Source of the DNA: Planctomycetota bacterium
Lineage (GTDB): Bacteria > Planctomycetota > Phycisphaerae > UBA1845 > PWPN01
Length of the DNA: 64,000 bases
Assembly: GCA_029550525.1 (NCBI GenBank)
Contig: JAKPHF010000023.1
Span: forward strand, 1 to 64,000
Direction of reading: 5' to 3'
Notes under the pieces: model-generated
What the model was told of the DNA's origin: nothing
Databases searched by the model: none
Seen by the model: only the letters and a program-made list of their open reading frames with translations
Shown: one piece after another, positions 26,477 to 35,771 of the stretch
Layout: each line of letters opens with the position of its first letter
Numbering within the stretch: the stretch's first letter is position 1
Program-made: the position numbers and the translations under genes

Positions 26477-27256
26477 CTACACCCCCATGGTGTTGTAACC
26501 AGCGTCCACGTAAAGGTTTTCGCCGGTCACGCCGCTGGACAGGTCGCTGATAAGATAGACGGCCGACTTGCCGACTTCCTCAGTGTTGATGTTTCGCTGA
26601 AGGGGCGATTTCTTCTCCACCCACTCGAACATCTCATCGATGCCGCCGACGGCCATGGCCGAGAGCGTGCGGCAGGGACCGGCCGAAAGCGTGTTCACGC
26701 GAATGTTGTAACGCCCCAACTCGGCGGCCAGATACCGGGCGGAAGCCTCCAACGCAGCCTTGGCCACGCCCATCACGTTGTAACCCGGCACCACCTTCTC
26801 CGCCCCGTAGTAGCTCAGGGCAAGAATCGAACCGCCGGCGGTCATGAGCGGCCGAGCGTGTTGGGCCATGGCGATCAACGTATACGCCGAAATATCCAGA
26901 GCTTGCGTGAAGACGTGTCGCGGCGTGTCCGTGAACCGGCCGATCTTGAGATACTCCTTGTCGGCGAACGCCACCGAGTGCACGACGAACGAGAGCGTGT
27001 CGAAGTCGCGCTTGGCCGCCTCGAAGACGGCCGCAATGTCCTCGTCGCGGCTCACGTCGCACGGGAACAACCACGGGTCCTTGATGCCGCCCCGCTCGAT
27101 CGTCTGGCGCACCCGCCGTTCCATTTTCTCGCCCGGCAGGTGCGAGAATCCGCAGATCGCCCCCTCCGCCACGAGGCTCTGAGCGATATGCCAGGCGATG
27201 CTGCGTTCGTTCGCCACGCCGAAGATCAGTCCCTTGCGTCCGTCGAGCAAACCCAT
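26477..27256 (-). CDS. fabI: Enoyl-[acyl-carrier-protein] reductase FabI
   Basis: A 259-residue short-chain dehydrogenase of the FabI type, which performs the NADH-dependent last reduction step of fatty acid elongation. The N-terminal cofactor loop GVANERSIAW is typical, and the catalytic Tyr159-x6-Lys166 lies in PGYNVMGVAKAAL. The preceding LSYYGAEKVV also matches FabI. AYNTMGV-like C-terminus (VDAGYNTMGV) is conserved. The ATG at 27256 gives the family's normal start; the frame upstream adds 17 residues without a site. GAGG lies about 10 bases before the ATG. Confidence 0.96.
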   Translation of the reverse strand: MGLLDGRKGLIFGVANERSIAWHIAQSLVAEGAICGFSHLPGEKMERRVRQTIERGGIKDPWLFPCDVSRDEDIAAVFEAAKRDFDTLSFVVHSVAFADKEYLKIGRFTDTPRHVFTQALDISAYTLIAMAQHARPLMTAGGSILALSYYGAEKVVPGYNVMGVAKAALEASARYLAAELGRYNIRVNTLSAGPCRTLSAMAVGGIDEMFEWVEKKSPLQRNINTEEVGKSAVYLISDLSSGVTGENLYVDAGYNTMGV

Positions 27257-27817
27257 TCCGCAATAACCTCGATAAACCCAATTGCAACGGCCGGATTCGG
27301 ACTCCATACCGCCCGGCGAGCCGGACCGCCCGGTACACTGCGGCAGTCCTCAAGGCCCGGGGTTTCCGGCAACGACCGGCCTCCGCCCACGATCGCTTCG
27401 GCCTTCGCCCGCCCGCGCCAATCGCCTATTCTAAGCCCGCCGGCAGCCTCGGCCCACGATCCAAAAGCCCGGCAGGCTAGGAACCTGCGCCTATTTTGGC
27501 AAGGAGGGTTCGCGGTCGCGTTCAGCGAATCCGTCGACGTCGGATCCGGGCTGGATCAGACGGGACCATCTACGCTCGAGAGAGCTGTGTTTCGTCAGAG
27601 CCGCCCTGCTGACAGCCGGACTTGCCCCCTACGAAACCTCGGCCCCGCGACGCATCGTATAAGCGATAGGTCCACCGAGACACGGCCTCCGCTGTATCGA
27701 AAGCGAGGCGGAAGATATCATGGTCAGATTACGAGGCGCGTCCGAGACCGGCCCGCCCTGCAAGAGCGGATGCACGGTCAGAGGATGATCGCCATAGAAC
27801 GATCATGGGGTTCTGAC
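27257..27817. other. Divergent intergenic region, about 560 bases
   Basis: Separates fabI (minus) and the FmdB-like gene (plus). No gene is supported; frames that run through it have no ribosome site and no recognisable product. It must contain the promoters of both genes, but no box pair is convincing; a TATAAG at 27658-27663 lacks a partner at proper spacing. Confidence 0.35.
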
Positions 27818-28081
27818 ATGCCGGTGTATGAGTATCAATCCAAAGATCCGGAGGGTAAATCCTGTTATCGTTGCCGGGACGCATTTGACGTCATGCAGTC
27901 CATGAGCGATCCGCCGCTGACCGTCTGCCCCGAGTGCGGCAACCCGGTCGAGCGGCTCATCTCGCTGCCCAACGTCTCGACCGCCCAATCCGTCCGCTCC
28001 ATGCTGAGCGACAAGAACCTCAAGGCCAAGGGGTTCACCAAGCTCGTCAATGAGGGCGACGGCAAGTTCCGCAAAATCTGA
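27818..28081 (+). CDS. FmdB-type zinc ribbon protein
   Basis: An 87-residue protein with the FmdB/CxxC zinc ribbon regulatory domain at residues 1-45: MPVYEYQ at the start, CYRCRDAFDVMQSMSD, then VCPECGNPVERLIS. The two CxxC pairs (CYRC and CPEC) should bind one zinc ion. The C-terminal half is basic and likely helical. Members are found widely and are presumed regulators or RNA-linked proteins; a specific role is not established. The ATG at 27818 is the family's usual start. Confidence 0.85.
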   Translation: MPVYEYQSKDPEGKSCYRCRDAFDVMQSMSDPPLTVCPECGNPVERLISLPNVSTAQSVRSMLSDKNLKAKGFTKLVNEGDGKFRKI

Positions 28082-28179
28082 AATTCTCACAGTCGGCGTC
28101 GGATTTCGAGGCTCGCCATCGACGAGCGGTCGTGCCCTGCGCGACCACCGTCCCCAGACGATGGGGTCGCGGCGCGCGA

Positions 28180-28214
28180 CAGGCCGGCGAAAGTCGCTGA
28201 CTTTCGCCGGCCTG
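28180..28214. terminator. Bidirectional hairpin between convergent genes
   Basis: A perfect 14-bp inverted repeat, caggccggcgaaag / ctttcgccggcctg, with a 7-base loop (28194-28200). It lies 100 bases past the FmdB-like stop and 78 bases past the convergent RNase Y stop. There is no clear U-tract on either side, so termination is inferred from position and stem strength. Confidence 0.6.
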
Positions 28215-28291
28215 TGTTGATTCGATCACCTTTTTGTGACCCGATCACGGGACGGCCGGGATCTTGGAACAACCCCGCCCGCCGATCGGCC

Positions 28292-29878
28292 TTACCGGGC
28301 GTACTCGACCGAGCGCGTTTCCCGAATCAGCGTGATCTTCACTTCCCCCGGGTAGGTCAACTGCTGCTCGATCTGCTTGGCGATGTCGTACGCCGTCTTG
28401 GCAGCCATGCGGTCGTCGAGCTTGGTCGAATCGACGATCACGCGAACCTCGCGGCCCGCCTGCACGGCATACGCCTGCTGCACGCCCGCGAAGCTCGACG
28501 CGATGCCTTCCAACTGCTCGAGCCGCTTGACGTAGCGTTCCAGCGATTCGCGCCGGCTGCCCGGCCGCGAGGCACTGATCGCATCGGCGGCCGCCACCAG
28601 CGGCGTGTACGGGCTGGTCGCCTCGATATCGCCGTGGTGACCTGCAATCGCGTTGAGCACTTCCTCGCGCTCGCCGAACCGCCGGCAGATGTCCGCGCCG
28701 ATCTGCGGGTGGCCACCCTCGACCTCGTGATCCACGGCCTTGCCGATGTCGTGCAGCAAACCGCAGCGTCGAGCCAGACCCGAATCCAGACCGAGTTCGT
28801 CGGCCATGATCTGGCACAGGTAAGCCACCTCGATGCTGTGCTGCAGCACGTTCTGGCCGTAGCTCGTCCGGTAGCTGAGCCGCCCCAGCAGTTCGATCTG
28901 CTTGCGGTTCAGGCCGCCCACGTTGGCCTCCACGCCGGCCTTCTTGCCCCGCTCGACAATCTGGGCCGCGACCTCCTTGGAGACGTCGGCCACCACTTCC
29001 TCGATCCGGGTCGGGTGAATGCGGCCGTCCATGATCAACCGCTCGAGCGCCAGCCGGGCAATCTCCCGCCGGACGGGATCGAACGCGCTGACCACCACCA
29101 CGCCGGGGGTGTCGTCCACAATCACGTCCACGCCCGTGGCCTTCTCGAACGCGCGGATATTGCGGCCCTCGCGCCCGATCACGCGGCCCTTCATGTCGTC
29201 CGACGGAATGTCCACCGTGCTGACCGTCGCTACGCTGGTGTGCTCGGTCGCGTAGCGCTGGATGGCCGTGATGATCACCTCGCGAGCCTTTTGCTGGGCG
29301 GTGTCCCGAGCCTCGGCGAGCGTCTTTTCCACCAGGGCGGCGGCGTCATGCTCGACCTCGTGTTTGATGCGGGTGAGCACTTGTTGGCGGGCTTCCTCCA
29401 CGCTCATGCCCGAGATCTTCAGCAGCGTGGCCCGCTGCTCTTTCAGAATCCCGTCAAGTTCCTGTTCACGAGCGGCCAGAGCCGACTCCTTCTGAGCCAG
29501 CCGGGCCTCCGTCTGGTCGAGCGCCCGCTCCTTGGATGCCAGCACATCCAGTTTCTTGTCGAGGTTGTCCTCCCGCTTCTCCAGCCGCCGCTGCTCTTCT
29601 TTCAGCTCCTCCCGGATCTGACTGCTTTGCTTCTCAAACTCCTTCAGCTTGGCGATGCGTTCTTTCTCGGCGTCAATCTTGCCTTTTTCAACAATGACCT
29701 CAGCCTGATTTTTCGCCTCATCGATGACCTGGAGGGCCTGCTGCCTGGCTGCCGCGAGTTGCTGCTTGGCGATAAAGTTCAGCAGGACGTACACGATCCC
29801 GCCGCCAGCCAACAGCCCGATAGCCAAGAACACCAGGTTCATCGACAGGGCGTCTGCCAGAATCGCAGACGGTCCCAT
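28292..29878 (-). CDS. rny: Ribonuclease Y
   Basis: A 528-residue RNase Y, the membrane-bound endoribonuclease that starts mRNA decay. The order is typical: an N-terminal transmembrane helix ([19 protein letters not shown]), a long coiled coil (about 40-190), a KH domain ([20 protein letters not shown], about 215-280) and an HD phosphohydrolase domain with [12 protein letters not shown] and HHGDIE. The family name Rny fits the whole length. The ATG at 29878 has GGAAGGTGG about 6 bases upstream. Confidence 0.96.
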   Translation of the reverse strand: MGPSAILADALSMNLVFLAIGLLAGGGIVYVLLNFIAKQQLAAARQQALQVIDEAKNQAEVIVEKGKIDAEKERIAKLKEFEKQSSQIREELKEEQRRLEKREDNLDKKLDVLASKERALDQTEARLAQKESALAAREQELDGILKEQRATLLKISGMSVEEARQQVLTRIKHEVEHDAAALVEKTLAEARDTAQQKAREVIITAIQRYATEHTSVATVSTVDIPSDDMKGRVIGREGRNIRAFEKATGVDVIVDDTPGVVVVSAFDPVRREIARLALERLIMDGRIHPTRIEEVVADVSKEVAAQIVERGKKAGVEANVGGLNRKQIELLGRLSYRTSYGQNVLQHSIEVAYLCQIMADELGLDSGLARRCGLLHDIGKAVDHEVEGGHPQIGADICRRFGEREEVLNAIAGHHGDIEATSPYTPLVAAADAISASRPGSRRESLERYVKRLEQLEGIASSFAGVQQAYAVQAGREVRVIVDSTKLDDRMAAKTAYDIAKQIEQQLTYPGEVKITLIRETRSVEYAR

Positions 29879-30918
29879 GATGCCACCTTCCTCTATAGAA
29901 TTCACCACGGCCCGGTCGCCGCCAAACGGATGACGGCCAAGCCCGAACCCGTGGTTACACGTTCAATCTGTGTGGGAGTTCCAGGCGGTGAGAAGTGAAC
30001 GGGGAACGCGAGAGGACCGCCCGAAGCATGCGGACGACGAAGACAGTCACCAGGCCCGAGCCGAGCCAATGATGTCAGGCAAGCGAGTGTTCAGTTGGGT
30101 TTTCGGCAGTTCAGGTACGGTTGACCGGCTGGGGAGTCGAGTATCCCCGGCACAGACATCACGATGTTCAGCGGAAGAAGAACTCACCTCCTACTGTGTT
30201 GATCCCGCCGTACCTCAGGCTCGTCCAGGACAGGTCGCCTGCCGCAAAGCCTGCTGAAAAACTCACGTCGGCAAAGCCGCCCGCGACCGCCGCACGCAGG
30301 GGCGGCCGCAACCCTGACACAATTCTTCCCGGCTGTCGTGGGGTGCGATGAACCCACGATGTCGCCCCCCAAGCAGGGGCAACTTGATGCACTGTTTTGA
30401 CAGCCTTTGGTCACCTTGCCGGCACCTCGGCGCCGGCAACGCGTTCAACTGAACCGTTCTCCTTGTTCACCCGCGGTCGGCCATGCGACCACGCGACCCT
30501 GTGTTCCCCGCGCGACCCGCCACTCGCGCAAAACCATCCGACAGATGGATCGGAAAAATTGCGAGAGTGCCGTGCAAAATCGCGACCAAGAAAAACTGAC
30601 GCGCGCAGTTTCCAAGCGCGGTCCGTTAAGGGTTTATTATAAGGCGACCCTCCACGCCGTCAAGGCGGAACCAAGATCAAGATCATTCCCAACTCTAAAT
30701 CCTCAATGGGTTTACCGGATTCGCCGAGACCGTCGCCCGATCCGGAATTACAGCCAGACTACAACTAAGATCATCAAAACCACGAGGCGCGTTCCCGAGA
30801 TTGTGGTCCGGCCCGTCGTATTTACTACAATAGGCCCCGGCCGGTTTTGTGGCTTTGCCCCGACGCTCCGGAGCAAAATATCTCGCTGAATACCGGGAAG
30901 CTTCGCGAGGAGTGGCTC
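29879..30918. other. About 1 kb divergent gap without a supported gene
   Basis: Separates RNase Y (minus) and the DsbD-like gene (plus). It contains hairpins at about 30335-30358 (tcgtggg / cccacga) and 30417-30440 (ttgccggc / gccggcaa), a candidate promoter at 30801-30831, and more AT than the genes around it. Short frames are present on both strands but none has a ribosome site plus a recognisable product. A structured RNA on the minus strand around 30170-30380 was considered and not supported. Confidence 0.4.
30801..30831 (+). promoter_or_regulatory. Candidate promoter of the DsbD-like gene
   Basis: TTGTGG at 30801-30806 and TACAAT at 30826-30831, spacer 19 bases (two longer than ideal). 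The DsbD-like ATG is 88 bases downstream. Confidence 0.35.
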
Positions 30919-33408
30919 ATGCAGCGTGTTCGTCGCCCTGGTTTCACAGCCCTTTTGGCAGCTCTGCTTGTAACGGTATCAGGGATCGCCGGCACGGCGT
31001 ACGCTCAGCTGCCCTCACTGCCGGGGCTCTCCGGCCGTACAACCACCACCGCTGAGAAGCCCGAGGTGACGGCCGAGCTTCTGGCCGACCAGACGGCGAT
31101 CGTCCCCGGCGGTGCGGTGGAGCTGGCTGTCCGACTCACCGTTCCCGAGGGCTGGCACGTCTACTGGGTCAACCACGGCGAAGGCGGCCTGGAGACGACA
31201 TTTGAATGGAAGTTGCCGCCCGGCTATGAGGTCGGCCCCATGCGGTTCCCGCCGCCAAGGCGGCACGTGGACGAAGCCGATGCTCACACATTCATCCTCG
31301 AAGGTGAACCGACCTTCTTGACCACGTTGAAGGCCCCGGCTGACGCCCGCCCCGGCGAACCGGTCACCATCGGCGTGGACGTCAATTGGCTGATCTGCAA
31401 GAAAATGTGCTATCTCGGCAACAAGTCGCTCTCGATCGACCTGCCCGTCGTCGCATCAGCTGATCAAGTCAAGCCGGCCAACGAGAGCGACTTCCGCTAT
31501 GCCCGCAAGCAGTTGCCCGTCGAGGCCGGCAAGGCCGCATACCTGAAGAACCTGCGAGCGGTCGCCAGTGTGGAGAAGGTCAAGCCCGGTGCGGATTTCT
31601 CGATTGCGGTCGTGTTCGACGTGGAACCCGGATACCACATCAACTCGCACGAGCCGCTCGAGGAAGGGCTGATCCCCACCGACGTTTTTCCCGAACGCGT
31701 CGAGGGTGTCGAGATCGGCCGACCGGCCTTCCCGCCCGGCAAGATCGAGGAATCCAGCGGCCAGAAGCTCTCGGTCTATCGCGGTCAAACCATCATCACG
31801 CTGCCGGTGAAGGCCGACGGCAATCTCTCCATCAACACGCTTCGTTTCTCGGGCGTGCTGACGTACCAGGCCTGCGATGATGAGAAGGGCACCTGCTATC
31901 CCCCCACCGCTGCCGAGTGGTCGCTCGAAGTGCCTGTTGCCGGTGCGGACGAGACGCCGGCGGCTGCGCATACGGACATCTTCCAAGCCGCCGCTGCCCA
32001 GGCAGCGCCTGCCGCGCCGGGTGGGCAAACGGAACCGTCGCAAGCCCCAAGCTCCCGCGGCTTCACGCTCGACAGCGACATCCACGCCACTCGCGTGCAG
32101 GAAGAGCACTCCATGCTCGTGTGGCTCATCCTGGCATTTCTGGCCGGGCTGATTCTGAACGTCACGCCCTGCGTGCTGCCGGTCATCTCGATCAAGGTGC
32201 TCAGCTTCGTGCAGCAGGCCACCGAATCTCCCGCTCGCGTGTTCAAGCTGGGATTGGCCTTCTCGCTGGGCATGATGATCGTGTTCAATGTGCTGGCGAT
32301 CCTGGCCACCGCGTTGGGCATGGTGTGGGGTCAGCACTTCCAGAGCCCGACGTTCACCATCACCATCGCGAGTATCGTGTTTGCGTTCGGCCTGAGCCTC
32401 TTTGGCGTGTTCACGCTCGGCGTACCGCAAAGCGTGGGCGACCTGGCCGTCAAAGCCGAGCGCGAGGGCTACGCCGGATCCATCGCCAAAGGTGCGTTGG
32501 CCACGGTGATGGGCACGCCCTGCCTGGGGCCGTTTCTCGGCCCCGTGCTGGTGTGGGCCACCGCTCAGCCGCCCGCCATGGTGTTCCTCGTGTTCAACAC
32601 CATCGGCCTGGGCATGGCCTTGCCCTACGTGCTGTTGACCGCCAATCCGCGCTGGCTGCGCTTTGTCCCGAAAGCCGGGCCCTGGCTGAATACGTTCAAG
32701 CAGGCCATGGCCTTCCTGCTTATGGGCACCGTGGTCTACTTCCTGCACATTCTCGAAGGGCAGCTCGGTGGAGCGGCCGTCGTCTGGATGCTCGTGTTCC
32801 TGACCGGCGTGGGCCTGGCGTGTTGGATGATCGGCACGTTCATCACGTACAAGACCTCGCCTGCGGGCCGGCTGGGTTGGATGGCCGCCGCATTGGCCGT
32901 GGTGTTGGCCGTGGGATACTTCAGCCTGGCACGTGGAATCGAATGGAATCCGCCCGCCTCGGCAGCGGCGGTCGATCGCGTGAGTGGTCGCCAGGTCGCA
33001 AGCGGCGAACTCGGGAAAGAAGCCGCGGACGACGGTGAAGTCTTGCCCTGGGTGCCCTTCTCGATGGACAAACTCACCGAGTTGACGGCAGCCGGCAAGC
33101 CTGTCCTGTTGGACATCACCGCCCGCTGGTGCCCCAACTGCCAGTACAACTCGGCGTTCGTGTTCAACACGGCCGAGGTCAAAGCCGCAGTCGAGAAGTA
33201 CGGCGTCGTGCCCATGCTGGCCGACTGGACGGCCCGCGGTCCGGAGATTGGCCGGCTCATCGACAAGCTCGCCCCCGGCGGCAGCATCCCGCTGGCGGCG
33301 GTCTTCCCCGCCGGCCGGCCCGATGAGCCGGTGGTCATGCTCGGCATCGTCACTCGTCAGCAGATCATCGACGCCCTGGCAGCCGCCGCTGCACCGGCCC
33401 GCGACTGA
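30919..33408 (+). CDS. DsbD-like thiol:disulfide interchange protein
   Basis: An 829-residue envelope protein. After a signal peptide (LLAALLVTVSGIAGTAYA) come two periplasmic beta domains: the first has the ICKKMCY pair as in ScsB-type proteins (about 170), the second a DsbD-alpha-like YQACDDEKGTCYPP pair (about 325). Then come about eight membrane helices of the DsbD/CcdA type with the conserved TPCVLPV and GTPCLGPFLG cysteines, and finally a thioredoxin domain with the active site ARWCPNCQ (about 740). It passes electrons from cytoplasmic thioredoxin to periplasmic proteins. The ATG at 30919 has GAGGAG at the right distance. Confidence 0.9.
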   Translation: MQRVRRPGFTALLAALLVTVSGIAGTAYAQLPSLPGLSGRTTTTAEKPEVTAELLADQTAIVPGGAVELAVRLTVPEGWHVYWVNHGEGGLETTFEWKLPPGYEVGPMRFPPPRRHVDEADAHTFILEGEPTFLTTLKAPADARPGEPVTIGVDVNWLICKKMCYLGNKSLSIDLPVVASADQVKPANESDFRYARKQLPVEAGKAAYLKNLRAVASVEKVKPGADFSIAVVFDVEPGYHINSHEPLEEGLIPTDVFPERVEGVEIGRPAFPPGKIEESSGQKLSVYRGQTIITLPVKADGNLSINTLRFSGVLTYQACDDEKGTCYPPTAAEWSLEVPVAGADETPAAAHTDIFQAAAAQAAPAAPGGQTEPSQAPSSRGFTLDSDIHATRVQEEHSMLVWLILAFLAGLILNVTPCVLPVISIKVLSFVQQATESPARVFKLGLAFSLGMMIVFNVLAILATALGMVWGQHFQSPTFTITIASIVFAFGLSLFGVFTLGVPQSVGDLAVKAEREGYAGSIAKGALATVMGTPCLGPFLGPVLVWATAQPPAMVFLVFNTIGLGMALPYVLLTANPRWLRFVPKAGPWLNTFKQAMAFLLMGTVVYFLHILEGQLGGAAVVWMLVFLTGVGLACWMIGTFITYKTSPAGRLGWMAAALAVVLAVGYFSLARGIEWNPPASAAAVDRVSGRQVASGELGKEAADDGEVLPWVPFSMDKLTELTAAGKPVLLDITARWCPNCQYNSAFVFNTAEVKAAVEKYGVVPMLADWTARGPEIGRLIDKLAPGGSIPLAAVFPAGRPDEPVVMLGIVTRQQIIDALAAAAAPARD

Positions 33409-33413
33409 TCCCC

Positions 33414-33460
33414 CGCGAGCGGCGGGGTTTACCCCCGCCGATTCTTTCCGAATTGGGTCC
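33414..33460 (+). repeat. Palindrome family A element
   Basis: gcgagcggcggggtttaccc followed by ccgccgattctttcc; a stem of CGGCGGGG/CCCCGCCG with a T-rich 3' flank. It starts 5 bases past the DsbD-like stop codon and could act as a terminator. Confidence 0.75.
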
Positions 33461-33543
33461 GCCCCTTCCCTCGGCGGTATACTTCCATGTACGCGACGAC
33501 GTCCTCGGGCATGCTGGGGTGCCCGTTTCCGCCGGGAGACACC

Positions 33544-34452
33544 ATGGCCGACACGCTCCCCATCCTCCTGGACACCGACATCGGTACCAACATCGATGAC
33601 GCCCTCGCGCTGGCCTACCTGCTGGCCCAGCCTCGCTGCGAGCTGCTGGGCGTCACCACGGTGACCGGCGAGCCGCAAGTGCGTGCCCAACTGGCTGACG
33701 CGATCTGCCGGGCGTTCGGACGAAGCGATGTCCCCGTCCACAGCGGCGCGAGCACGCCGATGCTGGTGCCTCAGATGCAGCTCGACGCGCCGCAGAAATC
33801 CGTGCTGTCACGTTACCCACACCGTGAGTACTTTGCCGCCGATGCAGCCATCGATTTCCTGCGTGCGACCATCCGATCGCGTCCGGGCGAGATCACGCTC
33901 TTGAGCGTCGGACCGCTGACCAACGTGGGCCTGTTATTCGCGGTGGATCCCGAGATCCCGCGACTTTTGAAACGCCACGTCATAATGGGCGGCGTGTACG
34001 TCAGCCGGCCGGCGGGTTACGGCGTCAGGGAACGGAACATCATGACCGACCCGCATGCGGCGGCCATCGTCTTCAGGGCGAACCCGCCCGGCCTGCGCTG
34101 TCTCGGCCTGGACGTCACTACGCAGTGCCGCATGCCTGTCGACGAGTGTCGTCGGCGATCCAGCCACGGTCGGCTCTCCATCCTCCGCGAAATGGCCGAC
34201 GTGTGGTCCCGCGATCACCCGTACATTACGTTTCACGACCCACTCGCTGCCGCGGCCGTCTTCGAGCCGGGCCTTTGCCAATATCAGGCTGGACTCGTGG
34301 AGGTCGAACTGCACAGCCCGCGGCTGATGGGTTACACGGACTTCCGCACCGAGGCGGCCGCCAAGCCGCACGAAATCGCCATCCGTGTGGACCCGGATGC
34401 GTTTTTCGAGCATTATTTCGGCACGCTCGAGTCTGTTGTGAGTAGTTCATAG
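33544..34452 (+). CDS. Inosine-uridine nucleoside hydrolase family protein
   Basis: A 302-residue nucleoside hydrolase of the IunH/RihA-C family, which splits the N-glycosidic bond of ribonucleosides. The calcium-binding N-terminus LLDTDIGTNIDDALAL contains Asp10, Asp12, Asp18 and Asp19. SVGPLTNVGLL and the late TFHDPLAAA, whose aspartate completes the metal site, are also present. GGVYVSRPAGYG takes the position of the usual active-site glutamate/asparagine loop. The ATG at 33544 is preceded by GGGAGA. Ribokinase with a sugar transporter and an hpt gene lie 15-18 kb away, a loose purine/ribose salvage link. Confidence 0.88.
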   Translation: MADTLPILLDTDIGTNIDDALALAYLLAQPRCELLGVTTVTGEPQVRAQLADAICRAFGRSDVPVHSGASTPMLVPQMQLDAPQKSVLSRYPHREYFAADAAIDFLRATIRSRPGEITLLSVGPLTNVGLLFAVDPEIPRLLKRHVIMGGVYVSRPAGYGVRERNIMTDPHAAAIVFRANPPGLRCLGLDVTTQCRMPVDECRRRSSHGRLSILREMADVWSRDHPYITFHDPLAAAAVFEPGLCQYQAGLVEVELHSPRLMGYTDFRTEAAAKPHEIAIRVDPDAFFEHYFGTLESVVSSS

Positions 34453-34479
34453 TGGTTGGGGACTGGGGGCCGGCGCCCC

Positions 34480-34535
34480 CGGTTGTGGTGCACGCTTCCA
34501 GCGTGCACGTGCAGGCAGGATGCCTGTACACAAAG
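34480..34535. repeat. Palindrome family C element
   Basis: Stem tgcacgcttccagcgtgca followed by tgcaggcaggatgcctgta; almost the same pair of hairpins as at 48.71 kb. It lies between the nucleoside hydrolase stop and the MoxR gene. Confidence 0.75.
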
Positions 34536-34627
34536 GCGAGAGCGTCGGCAACCAAAGACGTTCGCTAATCCGTGGTATCCAGGCCCCAGTTCCCAGCCCC
34601 CAGGCCCCTCTTCACCGAGGTCCGTCC

Positions 34628-35683
34628 ATGGCCAGCGAATCGTACGCCGTGCTTCTGGAGAGCTTCCGCAAGAGCTACCAGTTGATCATCGCCGAGGTCG
34701 AAAAGGTGGTCATCGGCCAGCGGGAGGTCTTCGACCAGATCTTCGCCGCCATCCTGGCCCGCGGCCACTGTCTGCTCGTGGGCGTGCCCGGCCTGGCCAA
34801 GACGCTCATGGTCTCGACGGCCGCCCAGATCATGACGCTTTCGTTCAAGCGCATCCAGTTCACGCCCGACCTGATGCCCTCGGACATCACCGGCACGAAC
34901 ATCATCGACGAGCCCGAGCGCGGCCGCCGCGAGTTCCGTTTCGTCCAAGGCCCGGTGTTCGCCAACATCATCCTGGCCGACGAAATCAACCGCACGCCGC
35001 CCAAGACGCAGGCCGCTCTGCTGCAGGCCATGCAGGAACGCGAAGTCACCGTCGGCCAGGAGACCTATCCGCTGCCCAATCCTTTCTTCGTCATCGCCAC
35101 GCAAAACCCCATCGAGCAGGAAGGCACGTACCCCCTGCCGGAGGCGCAGCTCGACCGGTTCATGTTCAACATCTGGGTCGATTATCCGGCACTGAAAGAC
35201 GAGGAACGCATCCTGGCCGAGACCACCGGCGGCAGGAACATCGAACTGGCCAAGGTGCTCAACGACCGGCAGATTCTCAACATGCAGAAACTCATCGCCC
35301 ACGTGCCGGTCAGCGACTACGTGATCCAGTACGTGGCACGGCTCGTACGGGCCTCGCGGCCGAGTGACCCGACGGCACCGGATTTCGTCAAAAAGATGGT
35401 GGACTGGGGAGCCGGCCCGCGTGCCGGCCAATGCCTCATCTGGGGGGCCAAGGCCTTCGCGGCCATGGACGGCCGATACTCGGTCAGCCTCCGCGACATC
35501 CAGAATGCAGCCATCCCGGTCATGCGTCACCGCATCGCCTGCAACTTCGCCGCCCAGGCCGAGGGCATCGACTCGGTGGCCATCATCAAGCGGCTCCTCC
35601 AGACTGTCCCCGAACCCGAGGTGGCCAAGTATGCCAACTCGCTGCCCCCGGAGGCCCCCGACGATCTTAGGATCGAGCTATGA
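34628..35683 (+). CDS. MoxR-type AAA+ ATPase
   Basis: A 351-residue MoxR-family ATPase. Walker A is GVPGLAKT (about 52-59), Walker B is NIILADEINR, followed by PPKTQAALLQAMQEREVT and the sensor ATQNPIEQEGTYPLPEAQLDRF, all hallmark MoxR strings. MoxR proteins are thought to be chaperone-like remodelling machines that act with vWA or DUF58 proteins. Here no DUF58 or vWA partner gene follows, so this copy is an orphan. The ATG at 34628 gives the normal start; an upstream in-frame stretch is translated repeat. The stop codon TGA lies inside an AGCT-heptamer unit. Confidence 0.92.
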   Translation: MASESYAVLLESFRKSYQLIIAEVEKVVIGQREVFDQIFAAILARGHCLLVGVPGLAKTLMVSTAAQIMTLSFKRIQFTPDLMPSDITGTNIIDEPERGRREFRFVQGPVFANIILADEINRTPPKTQAALLQAMQEREVTVGQETYPLPNPFFVIATQNPIEQEGTYPLPEAQLDRFMFNIWVDYPALKDEERILAETTGGRNIELAKVLNDRQILNMQKLIAHVPVSDYVIQYVARLVRASRPSDPTAPDFVKKMVDWGAGPRAGQCLIWGAKAFAAMDGRYSVSLRDIQNAAIPVMRHRIACNFAAQAEGIDSVAIIKRLLQTVPEPEVAKYANSLPPEAPDDLRIEL

Positions 35684-35700
35684 GCCGTGAGCTGTGAGCC
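35675..35700. repeat. AGCTNNN heptamer array 6
   Basis: agctatg agccgtg agctgtg agccag: four units beginning inside the MoxR reading frame, so the repeat supplies the last codons (Glu-Leu) and the stop codon of the gene. Confidence 0.7.
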
Positions 35701-35704
35701 AGAC

Positions 35705-35750
35705 AGCGAGCGGCGGGGTTTCCCCCGCCGACTCTGTTCAAATGCAGTGC
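35705..35750 (+). repeat. Palindrome family A element
   Basis: gcgagcggcggggtttcccc then cgccgactctgttcaaatgc; follows the heptamer array directly after the MoxR gene. Confidence 0.75.
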
Positions 35751-35771
35751 GTTTCCGTCGTGATGACGCTG

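Noticed and set aside
26634-27353. Alternative long frame overlapping fabI
   Set aside because: It is out of frame with FabI, whose cofactor loop and catalytic Tyr/Lys are clear.
28214-29998. Plus-strand frame of 594 codons opposite RNase Y
   Set aside because: RNase Y on the minus strand is unmistakable (KH, HD, coiled coil); the plus frame has no family features.
30170-30380. Possible tmRNA or other structured RNA on the minus strand
   Set aside because: A 5' ggggggcgacatcgtgggtt segment recalled tmRNA, but there is no matching 3' acceptor end with a T-loop and no resume-tag frame ending in ALAA.
31456-33741. Minus-strand frame of 761 codons opposite the DsbD-like gene
   Set aside because: Composition is His/Arg/Gln-rich without domains; the plus-strand gene has conserved cysteine motifs and a ribosome site.
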